This document shows, piece by piece, positions 1 through 13,256 of a stretch of 64,000 nt of DNA. Source of the DNA: Cyathus striatus. Taxonomy: Eukaryota; Basidiomycota; Agaricomycetes; Agaricales; Nidulariaceae. The translations under genes and the position numbers were made by a program. Below the pieces are notes generated by a model. The model had not been told where the DNA came from and ran no database searches. It saw only the letters and a list, made by a program, of their open reading frames with translations. The stretch lies in assembly GCA_025738555.1 (NCBI GenBank), contig JAOVFP010000003.1, forward strand, positions 4,588,001-4,652,000. Reading direction: 5' to 3'. The stretch's first letter is position 1; the number at the start of each line of letters is the position of its first letter.

Positions 1-2928
1 GCTGCTGTATGCGTGTGTTGCTGGATCACCACGGTGAATCATCGAGTTCGCGGAGCTGGTGACATCGCTTCATCAACCCTTTCTGCAAGTCTTTCACAGG
101 CACCGTACGGTCAGCGGATTTCCACCCTTCGAATCTTTTTCCGATATTTTTTGATTTTCTCTGGGATATCTCTGGGTTTCCGCCTTTGTCACGCCCGATC
201 TCCCTCTTCGCACCACTTGACCCGGAGCTTGGGATTCTAAAACCAGTTAGGCTAGCACAAAAACAGAAATACCATCCTCAAGCGCACAAAACCCCAAAAG
301 TCGTATCAGCAATCCCTCGTGATGTTTCAAGAAGTGCTGTGCCTCTGACGGGATTTTCCAGAAGATTTGTGGCGCCGTTGCAAAGGATCCTTGAGATACT
401 TCTCGGCTACCCAAGCGCGCGCGCACAGGGACAGCTTTTTACACACATTCTCAAACACACCCGTGGGCTCTCTGAGCTTTGTCGGACTTTCTGAGTGGAA
501 TTTCACGCAGCGCGAAGCTTGTCGGACGCTTAAGCCGGTCGAGGGTGCTACGGCCCTGTTCCCGTCGCCGCATTCCGGGATGTGTATCCCCCGGTCGATC
601 AGATTCCTTCCTTCTATCATTCGACACCAGATCTGAGGCAAACGCGTTCAAGAAGGGACGAGCCTCAACCCTGGTCCAGGTTCCCAACTTTCCCAAGCAT
701 CCATCCCCTCTTCCTCTGATTCCATGCCCGTTATGCCCAAAGTCAGTGTGAATTTTGCGCGTTGATACAATCATCTCCCAGTCCTCTCCAATGTGTATTC
801 TTATTGCTGAAATACAATGAGAGCGTGAATTCTTATAAGCTTGTTGACTTTCTAAAAAATCGGCCAGCTAGCCTCCTTAGCGTGCGTTTCATTTTGCAAG
901 CGAAGAACGAATCTAATCGAGATAGGTACCTACGCGTCCCCGAACAAAACGGCGTTCTCAAAGTTGAAAGTCGCTCCACAGGCAACAACTGCCAATTATT
1001 AATGCCATATATTCTAGCAAATTTCTTCGTACCAGTAATAAGGATTCAGAAAAAAGGGCGCGAAAGTTAAAAACATTCATGATTATCCATCTTCCTCTCT
1101 TTCCTTTTCTTAAAGCTAACCACATGGGCTTTGTGATAGAAAATGTTTGGCACAGCAAAGTTGTCCATATACGTAAGATCAACACCGGAGTGCCATGTAC
1201 TGCCTGATCTATCTCTTGCAACAGTTGTTAAGAGTCATGCTCATATATGTCGATCACCAAAATATTCATCAAAGCACGTCGATGCTCAGGGACAAGCAAG
1301 GTCCATGTCTGATTGGTGTGTAAGCCAATCGAGATCAATAGGTGTGGGGAAAGGCTTCGATAGGCGGTTGAAACTGTTATTCTTAGGAGGAAGGCCAAGA
1401 AGAATGTCGTAACGAAAAAAATTAGTGTTTCTTTGCGCAAAGTTGGCCGTGAAGGCATCAACGTACGGAAACCGGTACTGAGGTCGCTATGTACGAGCCT
1501 ATGGAAGCCAAAGATCAATGATAGGGTACAACAGAGGATACTGTTCCGCCGTAAGAGCTAGACCCATAAGTACAGGGAATCGGAACACCGATAAGTATAG
1601 TCAGGAAGTGGCGGACAGTTCTTCGTCGTGTGGCGTTGCGTAGATGTTCTGGCAGAAAGAGGGCGCGGGTTTCCATCGTAGGGTTGTGCAAGGGCTGCGA
1701 CAAATGGCTCCATCTTTGCTGCGTTTGGATGATATCCGCGCGTCCAACGCCAATAGCTGCCGTGGGGTCTTGTCCCTAAGGCGCCCCTTGGCCTCTGAAG
1801 CATAGAGCTAAGTTTGACGTCTGTAACGTGGTATACGGTATGAACGTCGTCATATGTCCGAGTTGAGTTGATGAGCGTTGGATCTTGGAGAAGGGTATGA
1901 ATTGATTATTGAACAGTTCGGGGCCGGAAATATAGCCCGCATCACTGAATGAAAAGTGAAGTTCATATTGTGGTAGCCAGTAATGATCTGTTAAACTCTG
2001 CATGAGAATAACATCTCGTGCCCAGGAAATTCGGTCCGTCACAAATGGATCTAGGATATGGAGCGCTGAGATGTGCTGGGTCTGGAAATACTATCCACAA
2101 CAAAACATAGCAAGATCTTCGATGCTTTTCTCACATGATACCTCCATTCCGTATTTATTACCTGAAAAATAGTGGAAGTCAGCGTACTGGATTCGTAGTT
2201 AATTATTATTTATGGGTAAGTGTAACTGACCATGAATCATGAGTTTGAGATGCAACATTGTATGGTGTTGAAGTTGAAAAAAGTGGAAAGAACAATGTCA
2301 CCCCGATGTCGAAGCCATAATTAGGGAAGGGGGGAAATGTTCCCCATAAGCAACTACCTATCTAGTCGCACGCCCCTAATTGGCACCTTGGGTTTGACCC
2401 TAGTGGTTTCGGGACACGGACGCCTACGAACAAGGAATCTAAAAAAGGAACCAAGAAAGTGCAAGAGTCCTGTGGTAGGGTGCCCGACAATAGAAGTCGT
2501 TGCTAGGTATCGTAATGGCAATATTTGCGCACTCTTCGACGAGATACCGTTGGAATCTAGTCCTTTAGAGGCTTTCGACAATCAAGACAGATGAGCGTAA
2601 GCTTCGCTGAGGGGTTTCAGAATTTCAACAGTCAAAGAGCACAGAAGATTCAGAGTTGGGCGGAGTGTGTATTAATTGAATATCGAGTATTCAGAAAGCG
2701 TGGTTTCCGCGTGAGTTAAACGTGAAAATGAAAAACAAGCATTGAAGCGTTCAGACTTTTCGGTGAAAACTGATGGTGTCAACGATCGATTATCCCTCAC
2801 ACTATTGTCACGATGTTACGTTGTCACGCTCGATATTCCCACAATCGATCATCGATCATGCAGGCTGCCAGAGGTTCAAGCCCCTCTACTCACGCCCTGG
2901 TTAGAACTTAGATTTCTATACAGTGAGA
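1..2928. other. Gene-poor left flank
   Basis: No gene is supported here. Open frames are short, overlap on both strands and match no family I recognise. The most gene-like piece is on the minus strand at about 1228-1518: its last 70 codons contain a hydrophobic stretch (FFVTTFFLAFLLRI) and a plausible C-terminal exon. I could not join it to convincing upstream exons, so it may be a remnant or chance. The 400-500 bases before 2929 presumably hold the promoter of the uridine phosphorylase-like gene; I see no clear TATA box. Confidence 0.4.
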
Positions 2929-4476
2929 ATGAAGGACACACTTACAGACGCCAGTAAGTGGCAGTATCTAATCCAGGAGTGTTGGTAGCTTACTGCGAGC
3001 GCCGAACTTTAGATTTTCCCCGCACTGCTGATCTACGCGTATATCACCTGGCACTGCGCACTGGAGAGGTGGCCAATAGAATTGTGATCGTTTATTGTCG
3101 TGGGTAACGACAACAACTTAATAACACAATTTCCTTCTTAGATTACTGTTGGTGCCCCTTCGAGGGCCAACGCGATTGCTAAATATCTTGATGCTAGTCC
3201 GAAGTCCTTTGTGCTCACGTCTGAGAGAGGATTTATGACTATTACCGGACGGTATAAACAAATTCCTATCTCTATTGTCAGTATCGGAATGGGGAGTCCG
3301 AACTTGGATTTCTTTGTACGCGAAGTTAGGGAATGTCTTAGCGGTGACATGGTTGTTGTAAGGTAGTAAGCTTTCCTCCACGAAATCCACTGCGACTCAC
3401 CTTTAATGACTAAAGGCTTGGCTCTTGCGGCGCTCTGATCGATATTCCCGTGGGCTCAGTTGTAGTTCCTAAGGCTTGCATTGCGATTAGCCGTAATGTT
3501 GACTTCGACTTCGTGAATCCAGAGAGCTCGACGGAACCTTCTTATCATATTAGTAAACAGGTATATTCGAGCGGTAAAATCGTGACTATACACTGACCTT
3601 TCCTAGGTCTCTGCTGATATGAACCTTCATGACGCGGTAGAAATTCATTCCTCGTGTTTAGCTCGTTCCATCATAACCGCTCGTTTATCACTTAGATCTA
3701 TGAAGCCTTAGAAGCCACTAAGCCGAAGGATTCATCAGTACCTATTCTTCCGGGTGTGGTTAACGCTTCCGCCGATAGGTGCGTATCTAGAAAGTAGCGA
3801 CCGGCAGCGAAAGAGCATTAACCCCTTCGACAAGCTTTTACTCTTCCCAAGGAAGGCAAACATCGTTCCCTGATCACAATGAACACCTCCTGGCCGAGCT
3901 TCGGTCTTCCACAGAAGACCTGACTACCCTAGAGGTTAATCACAGTAGTTTAATTTCAGCGAATCAAGCGTTTACCTATTACACCATAGATGGAAACCTT
4001 TCATCTGTACCACCTGGCATACTGCTGGGGTGGTCGTGCTACATCGAGGAAAAGCACCCCTCCGCCACCAACCACCACGCCTGTCAGCCCGTCTATCTCG
4101 CAGTCACACCCTGCCACGCAGGAGGTACCAGCTGCCAAGGCTTCATCTTCCAATTCGGTTATTAGGGCTGCTGCTGCACAGATGGTGTTTGCCTCGAGGA
4201 CTTCGCAAGACTTTATCTCTCCCCAGCAGGTGGCTGAAACTGAGGATTGGACTGGGAAGGTAAGATAGAGGCTTTGGGTACTGCGAGTGATTCACTGTGC
4301 TGACGTTTTCGAAGGCGGTCTTAGAGGCTCTAGCAGGCTTTGAAATTCTCGTTGAGGTAAGAGTTACTCTCGAGGTTGAATTCTTAAACTTAGACTCGTA
4401 TGTCATGACTAACGGAACCCATCTTTTTCAGCGCCTTCATGACGAGAGGGGTAGTGTCTGGGAACTCACCAAGTAG
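2929..4476 (+). CDS. Uridine phosphorylase-like protein (PNP/UDP phosphorylase family)
   Basis: Predicted to cleave uridine with phosphate to uracil and ribose-1-phosphate, in cytosolic pyrimidine salvage. Ten exons join in frame to 343 residues: 2929-2953, 3013-3083, 3142-3362, 3416-3560, 3607-3636, 3696-3778, 3835-3934, 3990-4259, 4315-4356 and 4432-4476. The start was chosen because the 25-nt first exon (MKDTLTDA) splices exactly into NFPRTADLRVYHLALR. Family signatures are the phosphate-binding ITVGAPSRA, SIGMGSPN, RLGSCGALIDIPVGSVVVP and the substrate-site METFHLYHLA. A proline- and serine-rich insertion (about residues 235-260) follows the METFHLYHLA segment, as I recall from other fungal members. 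The gene is easily missed because no exon exceeds 270 nt. All introns are GT-AG; one donor is the weak GTTAAT (3935). No disabling mutation is seen. The family is clear; exact nucleoside preference is not. Confidence 0.85.
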
Positions 4477-6429
4477 TCATTTTATTAACGGACTCGCATA
4501 CGTATACCAGAATTATAAATAAGGAGCGGAAGGAAGGATACCAGATACCAATTCCATTATGTAGTGTAGTAGATTTTTTTATGTATGTTGTCGAGTTTTC
4601 GAGTGGACGGCGAGCAAATCTTTGTTGGCGAGAAGGTGGGAGAGACTACAAAGAATATCGTAACTTCGATGCGCCAGAAGCCACAAGAGGCATCAGACCC
4701 GTTGGAAATTATTTTTGTACTCGTAACTGGGAACGTTGAGGGGTTCCACGAGTAGCAACCAAACCGAGATCTGCTGTAAATGATTGTGATTGGCACAATA
4801 ATTTGGCACACACACACAACTTAAGGTTGGTGCCCTTAGACGCAGAGGACCGGGACCACTGTATTGGCTACTACTGTCATACTGACCGTGACGTTTCATT
4901 TTTTTGTCCGCTCCAAACGACATTCAAAACACCTGCGTCCAGTAGAAGCCAAGGCGTCTTCTTGCATCTTTCCCTTATGATGCACTTGCAATTTTTTTAA
5001 CCGTACGTAAATAGTCTGAGCTGGCGGCGAAGAGAGGAGACCAAATGGTCAACTAGTGCTACACTTGCAAAATTCGTCTTGCACGGTTCTACCGCCGGAA
5101 AAAAAGCGCATCTCCACCTCAGCGCTGGGGTGTCCCTGACGGCGAAGTTTCCGTAGAGGTCTGATTACTCTTCACATTGACCTTAGAATTTTCATCCTCC
5201 TTGCCTTTCTGAGTGCCCGAATCATCATCCGCGTGATTTCAATTTCACTCTCGACCATCTGAACGAGTAAGTAGCGCTGAGTAGCGACAAGGCGCCGTTA
5301 AAGGTATTGACATGATACCATGTTGGCGACATCTATTTTGACCTTACCTTCCTTTCGCTCTTCACTGTCCGCATGAGCAGCGTACTCCGAAAGGATATGC
5401 CCTCCAATCTAGAGCAAACTTTAAAAGTTTGACAGCACCTGGCCTTGTTTGATACTTCCTTCAGGAGCTTAATGACTCCGACTACGGTCGCCTCTAAACA
5501 ATCCATCAATCTTCTCACAGGCTTTACTCCCACCAGAGTCAGAGGAGGAAGCAGAAACCCAGTTTTTTGTCTAGAAACTGAACAAGGCAGTACGCCCCCC
5601 GGTACTAGGAAGCACATAGCACATGGAACTGGGCGCCGTTGAAGCTGGCTTTCGCCTCATTTGAAGGTTTCGACACTGGGAAAGAAGCTTCCGCAGTATT
5701 TTGGCCGTATATGTTTCGCTATCTTTCAGGAGAAGTAGCCTGGAATATATGACGTTTCCGGACGTGGAAGGGGACACGACAGTGGTCACATTCACCTTGA
5801 TATCCGCTCGTCACTGCTCACGCCGCTTGTGAGGGGGCTGTTCACCTCAAGGTCCAGCTTCACAAGTCGTGTGGTGCGTCGATTAAAGACATACATCAAT
5901 CAACAGACGTCTCCTGAGCAAAATGTAACTCCATTTTGTATCCTTGAGGACTTCGATTCTGACAACTTGAGAAGTAGAGACGGATGATACCTATATTTAA
6001 CTTTATTGGGGCAAGACATCGCACGACAGGACCGAGTTTGTCAAGGTGAGTTCTCCGAGATAAGGAGTACGCGTGAGGGTAGCTGACTTGGAGACTTGGA
6101 TTACTTCCGCAGAATGTAGCTGTCCCGCATCGGATAACCCTGCTTGAAAGGAAGATGAATTCCAGCAGGCGTTGGAAAGGAAAGGGAGAGCCAGTCCGTC
6201 AAAGATGGGATTTTGTCCGATCGCAAGATTTAAGGCAGTGTAGACGAGAAGATCATCTGAAGAGCGGGGTTCACCGGATTTTTACCCACTCGCATTGCTA
6301 GGTGTCATGTTACTCGACGTTGAAAGAAATTCCACCCACTTTTACGGTCGAAAGTCGTGTCGAAGCTGAAAATATTTATGGCCCATCCGTTCAGCTACAA
6401 GATCGCCTTCATTAAACACCTTTCGCGGT
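4477..6429. other. Intergenic, possible decayed minus-strand exons
   Basis: About 2 kb without a supportable gene. On the minus strand, 5333-5617 has an open stretch with alpha-helical composition (LEATVVGVIKLLKEV). A downstream stretch around 5130-5240 reads as an acidic, serine-rich tail ending in a stop. I could not link the two without crossing stops, so this may be a decayed or heavily split gene continuing into the repeat array to the right. No family is recognised. Confidence 0.3.
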
Positions 6430-7560
6430 TAATATTCAGGAGGCTACCATAGTGTTTAAAAGTTAAATCGATGTAGGACCGGGAAGGCTTTCTCGAAGAT
6501 ATATATCGAAGTCGAAGAAATTCGTCATTCAAACCTCGGTCCGTTTTGCGGGTCTGCTGCATCAAGAGCCTTTCCCAAGTAACAGCCAGAAGATGACCGT
6601 ATCATTTAAAACGTAGACCCAAGAATGGCTTCCTCAAAAGACATCGAAGCCAAAGTAATTCGTCGTCCAACCAGTCCAGCAATCCTGTTACTTCCAGCAT
6701 CTGTCCTTTCCTTTTATCTTCGAAAATACGTACCCATCCCAAGGATATTCGTTACCTAACGCATTAAGTAAGTACACTACATCAAATTCCTTTAGCTGGT
6801 AATGATTAGGAGGCCACTGTAGCGTTTAAAGGTCAAATAAAACCTGGCCCACGAATATCTTTCTTGAAAAATACATTCATCTTGAATTTGCCATCTGATA
6901 CGTGCCACAAGTTTGGTTCGTCAAGTAGCTATCGTACCGCTCGGAATCTAGAGCCAATGGAGTAGACGTATAAAACCCAACGAAATCCTGCAACTAAGCA
7001 GCACAATGGAAGGCTCCCAATATCAAGCATATTTTCCTTGGTAACGAACAGGAGGGATACCGTATGAATTAAAAGTCTTCCCTGAAGAAATCGAGTACGA
7101 GTTTACTTGTTTCCGAACCTGGTTAAAGTATCAGATAGATCAAGTAGCGTTTCGAAGGAAACGACCGGGAGGTTATCTTGTCATTTAAAACGTAGACGCC
7201 AGGACACAAGCTTTCTGGAAGAGACACCAGCGGGCTGACGAAATTCGTCATGTGGGAGGATGGCTTCGAAGACAATAGCAGAAGCAATTCGTTGCCCAGC
7301 TAGTGCAAGTTCTCCATAGCTAGGAGGATATTGTACCGTTAAACACAAGGAAGCCGTCCTTGATAAGAAAAAGGAATCCGATAACAAGCACTACCTCCAC
7401 GCCAAGTTCGTTACACCAAGCCACTTCGAGGGCTATGACGAAAAGGTTGAAGTACTGCTTTAATCGTAGACAAAAGATAGATTCCACGGGGGAAGTTATC
7501 GAAGCCTGGGAGATAGACCGCCACACCGTTTAAAACGTAGATGGACCCAAGGTCGGATTT
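6430..7560 (-). repeat. Degenerate tandem repeat array, about seven units
   Basis: Seven diverged units begin near 6438, 6590, 6807, 7048, 7168, 7322 and 7515, spaced 120-240 bp apart. On the plus strand each starts with a core like GGAGG-n-TACCGTA followed closely by GTTTAAAACGTAGA, and most then carry a GAAATTCGTCNTCC-like box. Read on the minus strand, several units give a similar peptide of the form DEFLxLRxxSRKPxxxLxFK(R/H)YGxLL; in two units the codon after FK is TGA. The array could be the remains of a repeat-protein gene or a decayed satellite. No intact reading frame spans it. Confidence 0.5.
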
Positions 7561-9019
7561 TTACATTTCTTTTGTAAACCAAAGCTTCAGCTCCTGTCAG
7601 TCAAGTATGAAGGGAACTACTATCCAAGGTCGTGAATACAACAAGTCGAGGCTTTTCCTACTTCACAGTATAGAATCTGTTGGAAATTCAGGATGGTGAG
7701 AGCAACGCCCTTTAACAGGTGATGCGATTAAATATGTTGAGTGATTACAGGGAAAGCTGGAGACTGCTGCAACTGATCACATATCCATTCACACAACATC
7801 CAAAAGCGTTGCTCTAGAGTAAGGTCGTCAGGTAATAGAGCAGTTCTGGTGGCAGCGAAATGGGGGACCTCCTAAACGGCTTTCTGTACCTTGAATATTT
7901 TTCCTTTTCTTTCCGCTCATCACGATCCGCTGGTTGTTGCTTACTCCAGCCCCGTCGGCCGCGATAACAATAAGCAGGCTGTGATATACCTGACTATGAT
8001 GCAGAGATATGCGAAGCGATTCGATAGGTCGAGAGACAGTCGAGGGAGTTGTTTCTCAGAAAAACATGCGGTTGTGGATCGTGGTAGACGCGCTCTGGGT
8101 GGCAATGTGACCTCTGCGTGACGTTAATAAGCCACGTGGGTTTGGCCATCACTGCCACCACGTGGAAAGATCCATGCCAGTGCGAATTGTCTGACCGCCA
8201 CACTTGAGCGCAACCTTTAACATTGAACTTGAACTTGATCTCTGGAGCCTCTTGGCTATGGCACAACTTCGTAAACTTGACATATAGCTCAGATAATGTC
8301 AAAATATCTCATTTTTCTTGCTTTAAAGCTGTATATAGCCCCTAGACGGGTGCTGGAAGTGGTGCTAAATGCGGGCCAGGGAAATTTCGGATATAATTGC
8401 CACCGTCAAATGACGAGTCTATTTTCTTTGGCGCTTCTTCAGCTCCGAGCCAACACATGGTTGCAGATGGCCATTCTTTCCATGACGGGGATACATGTCT
8501 GCATTTCCTGGAGGTTACGCTCAAGTAAGTCATCCAGTGCGGATATGATGTGGAATTTAACATTTTCCATCGAATAGTGCAACGTGGTCTAGGGCAAGAT
8601 AGCTAGCGGTATCATCAGGAAACAGGGGCGCTGTGCATCGTGGCCGTACTAGACTCTACAGGATACTTTAATTCTAATTCAACTTTGATTCAACTAGCAA
8701 CGCATTCCTCTATGCTGCACCTTACAACCAGGATAGAGGTTACTTGCACATTAACGGATGCATTCTCTGCATTTCGGAGGTTTCTGGTATGTAAGAAGAG
8801 GAAACAATGATTGCCCATAGGCACCCCAATTTTGATGATAAAATGCGGGGGTCGATAATAACCTTCCTCGGCTATACGTGAATGGGCGGAATTCAGGTCC
8901 GAATCGATTTAGAACGCCTTTACGAAGCTTTACGAACACCTGACGGCGATGTGACATCAGCATAAAAGGGATCCCTCTGCATTCCCGATGATTCACGGGT
9001 CTCCCTCTCAACTTCTACC
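7561..9019. other. Intergenic region upstream of the alpha-glucosidase gene
   Basis: No supported gene. Minus-strand frames at 7994-8302 and 8342-8563 are open for 70-100 codons without a recognisable domain. A short minus-strand stretch near 8435-8571 (HIISALDDLLERNLQEMQ) has helical coding character but no partner exons that I can join. The last few hundred bases should contain the promoter of the gene starting at 9020. Confidence 0.35.
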
Positions 9020-12000
9020 ATGCGTTCGTTCTCTGTCGCCTTGTTGGGAGGACTTCTCTTCCAAGCAGGTAAAATTTCTGCGAGAGCTCCCTCTGGTTCA
9101 CAACTTCAGCTCGTACCAGAGAGCTTTATTGTTACCGATGACGTCCCCACGACAAAGTCCCTCAATGTTTCATCATGTCCTGGTATGTAAAAAACTTCCA
9201 TGCTAAATGTAACTTGGTTGACCGGTGCCGCTTCCCAGGATACACTTTGAGTGGCTTGAAAGAGACAAAAACAGGTCTAACGGCTCATCTAAGCCTTGCT
9301 GGACCAGGATGTAACGCATTTGGGAGTGATATAACTAATTTGACGATCCAAGTGACTTATGAGACTAAAACCCGGTATGTCCGTCCGAATTCCCCGGTCT
9401 TTTTTATACTATTCTTTGCGTCTATGGCGCCGAGTTAAACGCTCCTATTCACAGGCTGCACGTAAATATCTTCGACACCGACGATAAGCAGTTTACGGTC
9501 CCACAGACCATTGTCGAACGTCCTGCACCACCTACGGCGTCTTTCACGAAAAGCTCCGACCTCGTGTTTAACTATGAGCCATCACCATTCGCGTTTTGGA
9601 TTACCAGAAGATCACAACCCAAGGCGGCTCCGCTGTTTGACACTCGCATTGCATCGCTCCCAAAGACCCCCACAGCACCTGTCATCACGACTGACAACTC
9701 CACAGCACTTGACGGATTCCCTCTTGTGTTCGAGGATCAGTACGTGCAGGTAAGTTTAGAAGAACTACCCCACTCGCATCAATTAATGTCGCGACTTCTT
9801 GCTTCTTGTAGTTGACGTCAGCTTTGCCCGCCAACGCGAACATTTACGGGTTGGGCGAAGTTGTGGCTAGCTCGGGTTTCAGACGCAATGTCGGACCAAA
9901 TGGTGGAACTATCCAGACCATGTGGGCTAGAGACATTGCAGACCCAGTTGATGAAAATATGTAAGTTTGTACCCCGCAGGTTTGCTTGCGGTGGTTTTAT
10001 ACCCACGTGATGACAGTATGTTGACTCTGTGCCACGTTACAGTTATGGCTCTCACCCGATTTACCTCGAGCATCGCCTGGATGAGGCCACTGGAAAGTCA
10101 CAATCCCATGGTGTCTTCCTCCTGAGGTACGTATATGGGCTCCTGTTTTTGCGGTACTTGTACTAATGCAAAATGTAGCGCCGCTGGAGGTGATATCTTA
10201 CTCCTTACACCGCCTGCCTCAAATGTCTCCTTGGTAGAATACAGGATGATTGGAGGCGTCTTGGACTTTTATTTCTTCTCAGGCCCGTCGCCAAACAGTG
10301 TAATCGAACAATACGGAGAACTCGTAGGATTCCCTACCTGGCAGCCCGCCTGGGGTTTCGGATTCCACCTCTGCCGGTGCGTACCTCGATCATTCCAAGT
10401 ATCCTGGTCACTGTCACTGAACAGACTGTTCATCACAGATGGGGGTACAAGGACCTTAATGAGACCCGTGAGCAGGTGACCAAGATGAAAGAAGCTAATA
10501 TCCCGCTGGAAGGTCTGTGCTACTCGTTTTGTGGAGCGACACTGACTAATGGATTTTCGTTGTAGTGATGTGGAACGATATCGATTTGTATCATGCTGTT
10601 CGTGACTTTACATCCGATCCGGTCAGCTTCCCTGGTGAAGATATGCGGGCGTTTATCAAGGAGTTGGTACGTGACTACCGATTAAAATGGAGAGATGTGT
10701 GATGACGCCTAACAAACGCCCTCTGTCATAGGCTGCGAACAATCAGAAATGCGAGTTTCCTTTTCGTGCGATGTCTCCTAGGATGCCATACTGACCGTAT
10801 TTATCTCAGATATTCCCATCGTTGATGCCGCGATCCCGAAGCAGATAAATAGCACCGACATCGTGAGTGCATCTGTCTCTAGACTTGTCACCGGACGTTG
10901 TCGGGGTGATAAGGAATTAAGCTTCGCGAGCTGACCGCAACCCCCCAACCCTGCTCAGTATGACCCCTACACGAAGGGTGTGGAAGAGTGAGTGTTATGA
11001 CCCTTTCTTTTACCGATCACTTCTGATGGACGACGCCGCAATTTTCTCAGAGGTGTCTTCATCACCAATCCGGACGGTACGGAGTACGTCGGGCAGGTAT
11101 GGCCTGGTTATACGGTATGCACAAGTTTACATCAGCTGCCGACCCACCCGTCTTCTCACTATCGTACCGATAGGTCTTCCCAGATTGGTTCAAGAACACC
11201 ACGCAGCAATGGTGGACTGATGCTTTCCGAAACTGGAGTAAAGCTGGAATCGAGTTCTCCGGAATATGGCTGGATATGAACGAAGCCAGCTCTTTCTGTG
11301 ACGGTTCTTGGTACATTTCATTTGGTAGAATACTCTGGTTACTTTCTAACTAGAGGATTAGTGGATCCGGAATCGATATCTCCAACACAAGTGCGCCTTT
11401 CATCCTGCCAGGTGAACCAGGAAATCCTATTCTAGGTAAGGCTACGTTAGACGCTACATGTTCCTACCTCCTTATACGTCATTTCTTTTAGACTACCCAG
11501 AATGGTGGGCATTTTGAGGGTGCTTTATGTGCCTTTGCTCATCACTAACTCGTCTCATTCCAGCTACAACGCTACCATATTCGGACCCAGCGGAAACATT
11601 ACAGTTAACGGAACTCTAACATGCCGTTTGGATTCCACCGGTACTTCTGCACTGCAAAGGCGTGGCTTGGGCGCCGCAGACGAGACTGGAATTGACCTTA
11701 ATGAGCCTCCATATACCATCCACAATGGTCAGTCATCGCATCCGGTGATTGTTGCCTCCGTATTTGACGCAAGGCTAAATTAGGATTCGGGCGACTGTCC
11801 GTCCATGCACTCGCAACCAACGCTACGCACTCTAATGGCGTGTATGAGCTAGATGTTCACAACCTCTGGGGTTTGATGGAAGAGAAGGCAACTCATCTGG
11901 CAGTTCAAGATGTTCTCGCTGGGAAACGCCCCTTCCTCATCAGCAGGTCAACGTTTGCTTCTTCGGGAAAATGGACCGGACACTGGGTGTGTTATCATGT

Positions 12001-13256
12001 TTACTCGTTCATTCCTAGGTCTGACGCCACGATCGACAGTTGGGTGATAACTTTAGTCTCTGGTCGTACCTTCATTACAGTATTGCGGTGCGTCCATGCA
12101 TGATTAGAAAGCGGGCCATCAACGTTAATTTGTACCTTGTACCTAGGGCATCCTTCAATTCCAACTATTCCAGATTCCCTTCGTCGGAGCCGACACCTGT
12201 GGCTTCAGTGAGTTATCCTTTTTGCAAAAGTTTAAGCTTCTAGGCCTAATGATGCCCGCCCAGATGGGAACTCTGATGAAGAGTTGTGCAACCGTTGGAT
12301 GCAATTGGCGGCCTTCACACCTTTCTATCGTAACCACAACATCAAGGGTTCTATCCCTCAAGAACCCTACCGCTGGGATAGTGTAGCCAATGCATCACGG
12401 ATCGCCATTGCCACTCGATATTCGATGCTTCCATATTGGGTGGGTGGTGCTTCTTTGAAACATGGAGATTTCTTCCTAAATCTAATCTTGTAATTTTCCG
12501 TAGTACTCCTTGTTTGCCAATGCTTCTATGGCAGGAACTCCCCCAGTGCGCGCCCTATTCTTCGAGTTCCCAGACGAAGCCGAGCTGTTTGGCGTGGACA
12601 CCCAATTCCTAATCGGAAGAGATATCCTTGTTACTCCAGTGCTTCAACCCAACGTCTCCACAGTTGATGGTACATCTAAACGCAATTTACAAATACTCAA
12701 AATAGACTAACCTCACCATTTGCGTACCTTAGGGATCTTCCCAGGAAGGGGCAAAGTTACTTGGCGGGACTGGTACACCCATGAAGTGGTTAATGCGACC
12801 TCAGGCGGCGCTCCAACGACCCTTCCTGCTCCCTTGGGCCACATCAATGTACACGTTCGTGACGGATCTGCTATACTGCTCCACGCGAAACCAGGGTACA
12901 CGGTGGAAGAAACGAGAGCGGGAGCGTACAGCCTCCTTGTCTCTCAATCTCCGACCGGGAACGCCTTCGGGTCAGCGTACATCGATGATGGAATTAGTTT
13001 CCCCCCTGGTGCGAGCAGAATACTGAGTATCACCGCGGCCAAGTCTCAACTCCGCATCACTGGTAAGGGCACGTTTAAGGTTGAGCAAAAGTTGGAGAGT
13101 GTTACTGTATTGGGTGTTGTTGGCAAGCCGAAGAGCGTGAGTGTGAATGGGAGGAGTTTGAGTGGGAAGCAGTGGCTGTATAAGGCTGCTACGCAGGAGT
13201 TGACGGCCACCGTGGATGCAGATTTGAATAAGGATGTTGTTGTTACTTGGAGTTAA
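9020..13256 (+). CDS. Secreted GH31 alpha-glucosidase, 22 exons
   Basis: Glycoside hydrolase family 31 enzyme releasing glucose from the non-reducing ends of alpha-glucans and maltose, probably outside the cell or at the wall. The start gives a signal peptide ([14 protein letters not shown]). My 22 exons sum to 2931 nt and 976 residues, the usual length for fungal members. The catalytic nucleophile is Asp489 in [10 protein letters not shown]; the acid/base is Asp655 in TGHWLGDN. The N-terminal galactose-mutarotase-like part includes IYGLGEV; the TIM barrel begins near [16 protein letters not shown]; the C-terminal beta domains contain [13 protein letters not shown] and [13 protein letters not shown]. 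Many N-x-S/T sites fit secretion. Introns are 47-96 nt. Intron 9 (10751-10809) needs a GC-AG splice; reading through meets a stop. Exons of 13, 19 and 29 nt occur. No frameshift or premature stop was found. Confidence 0.93.
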
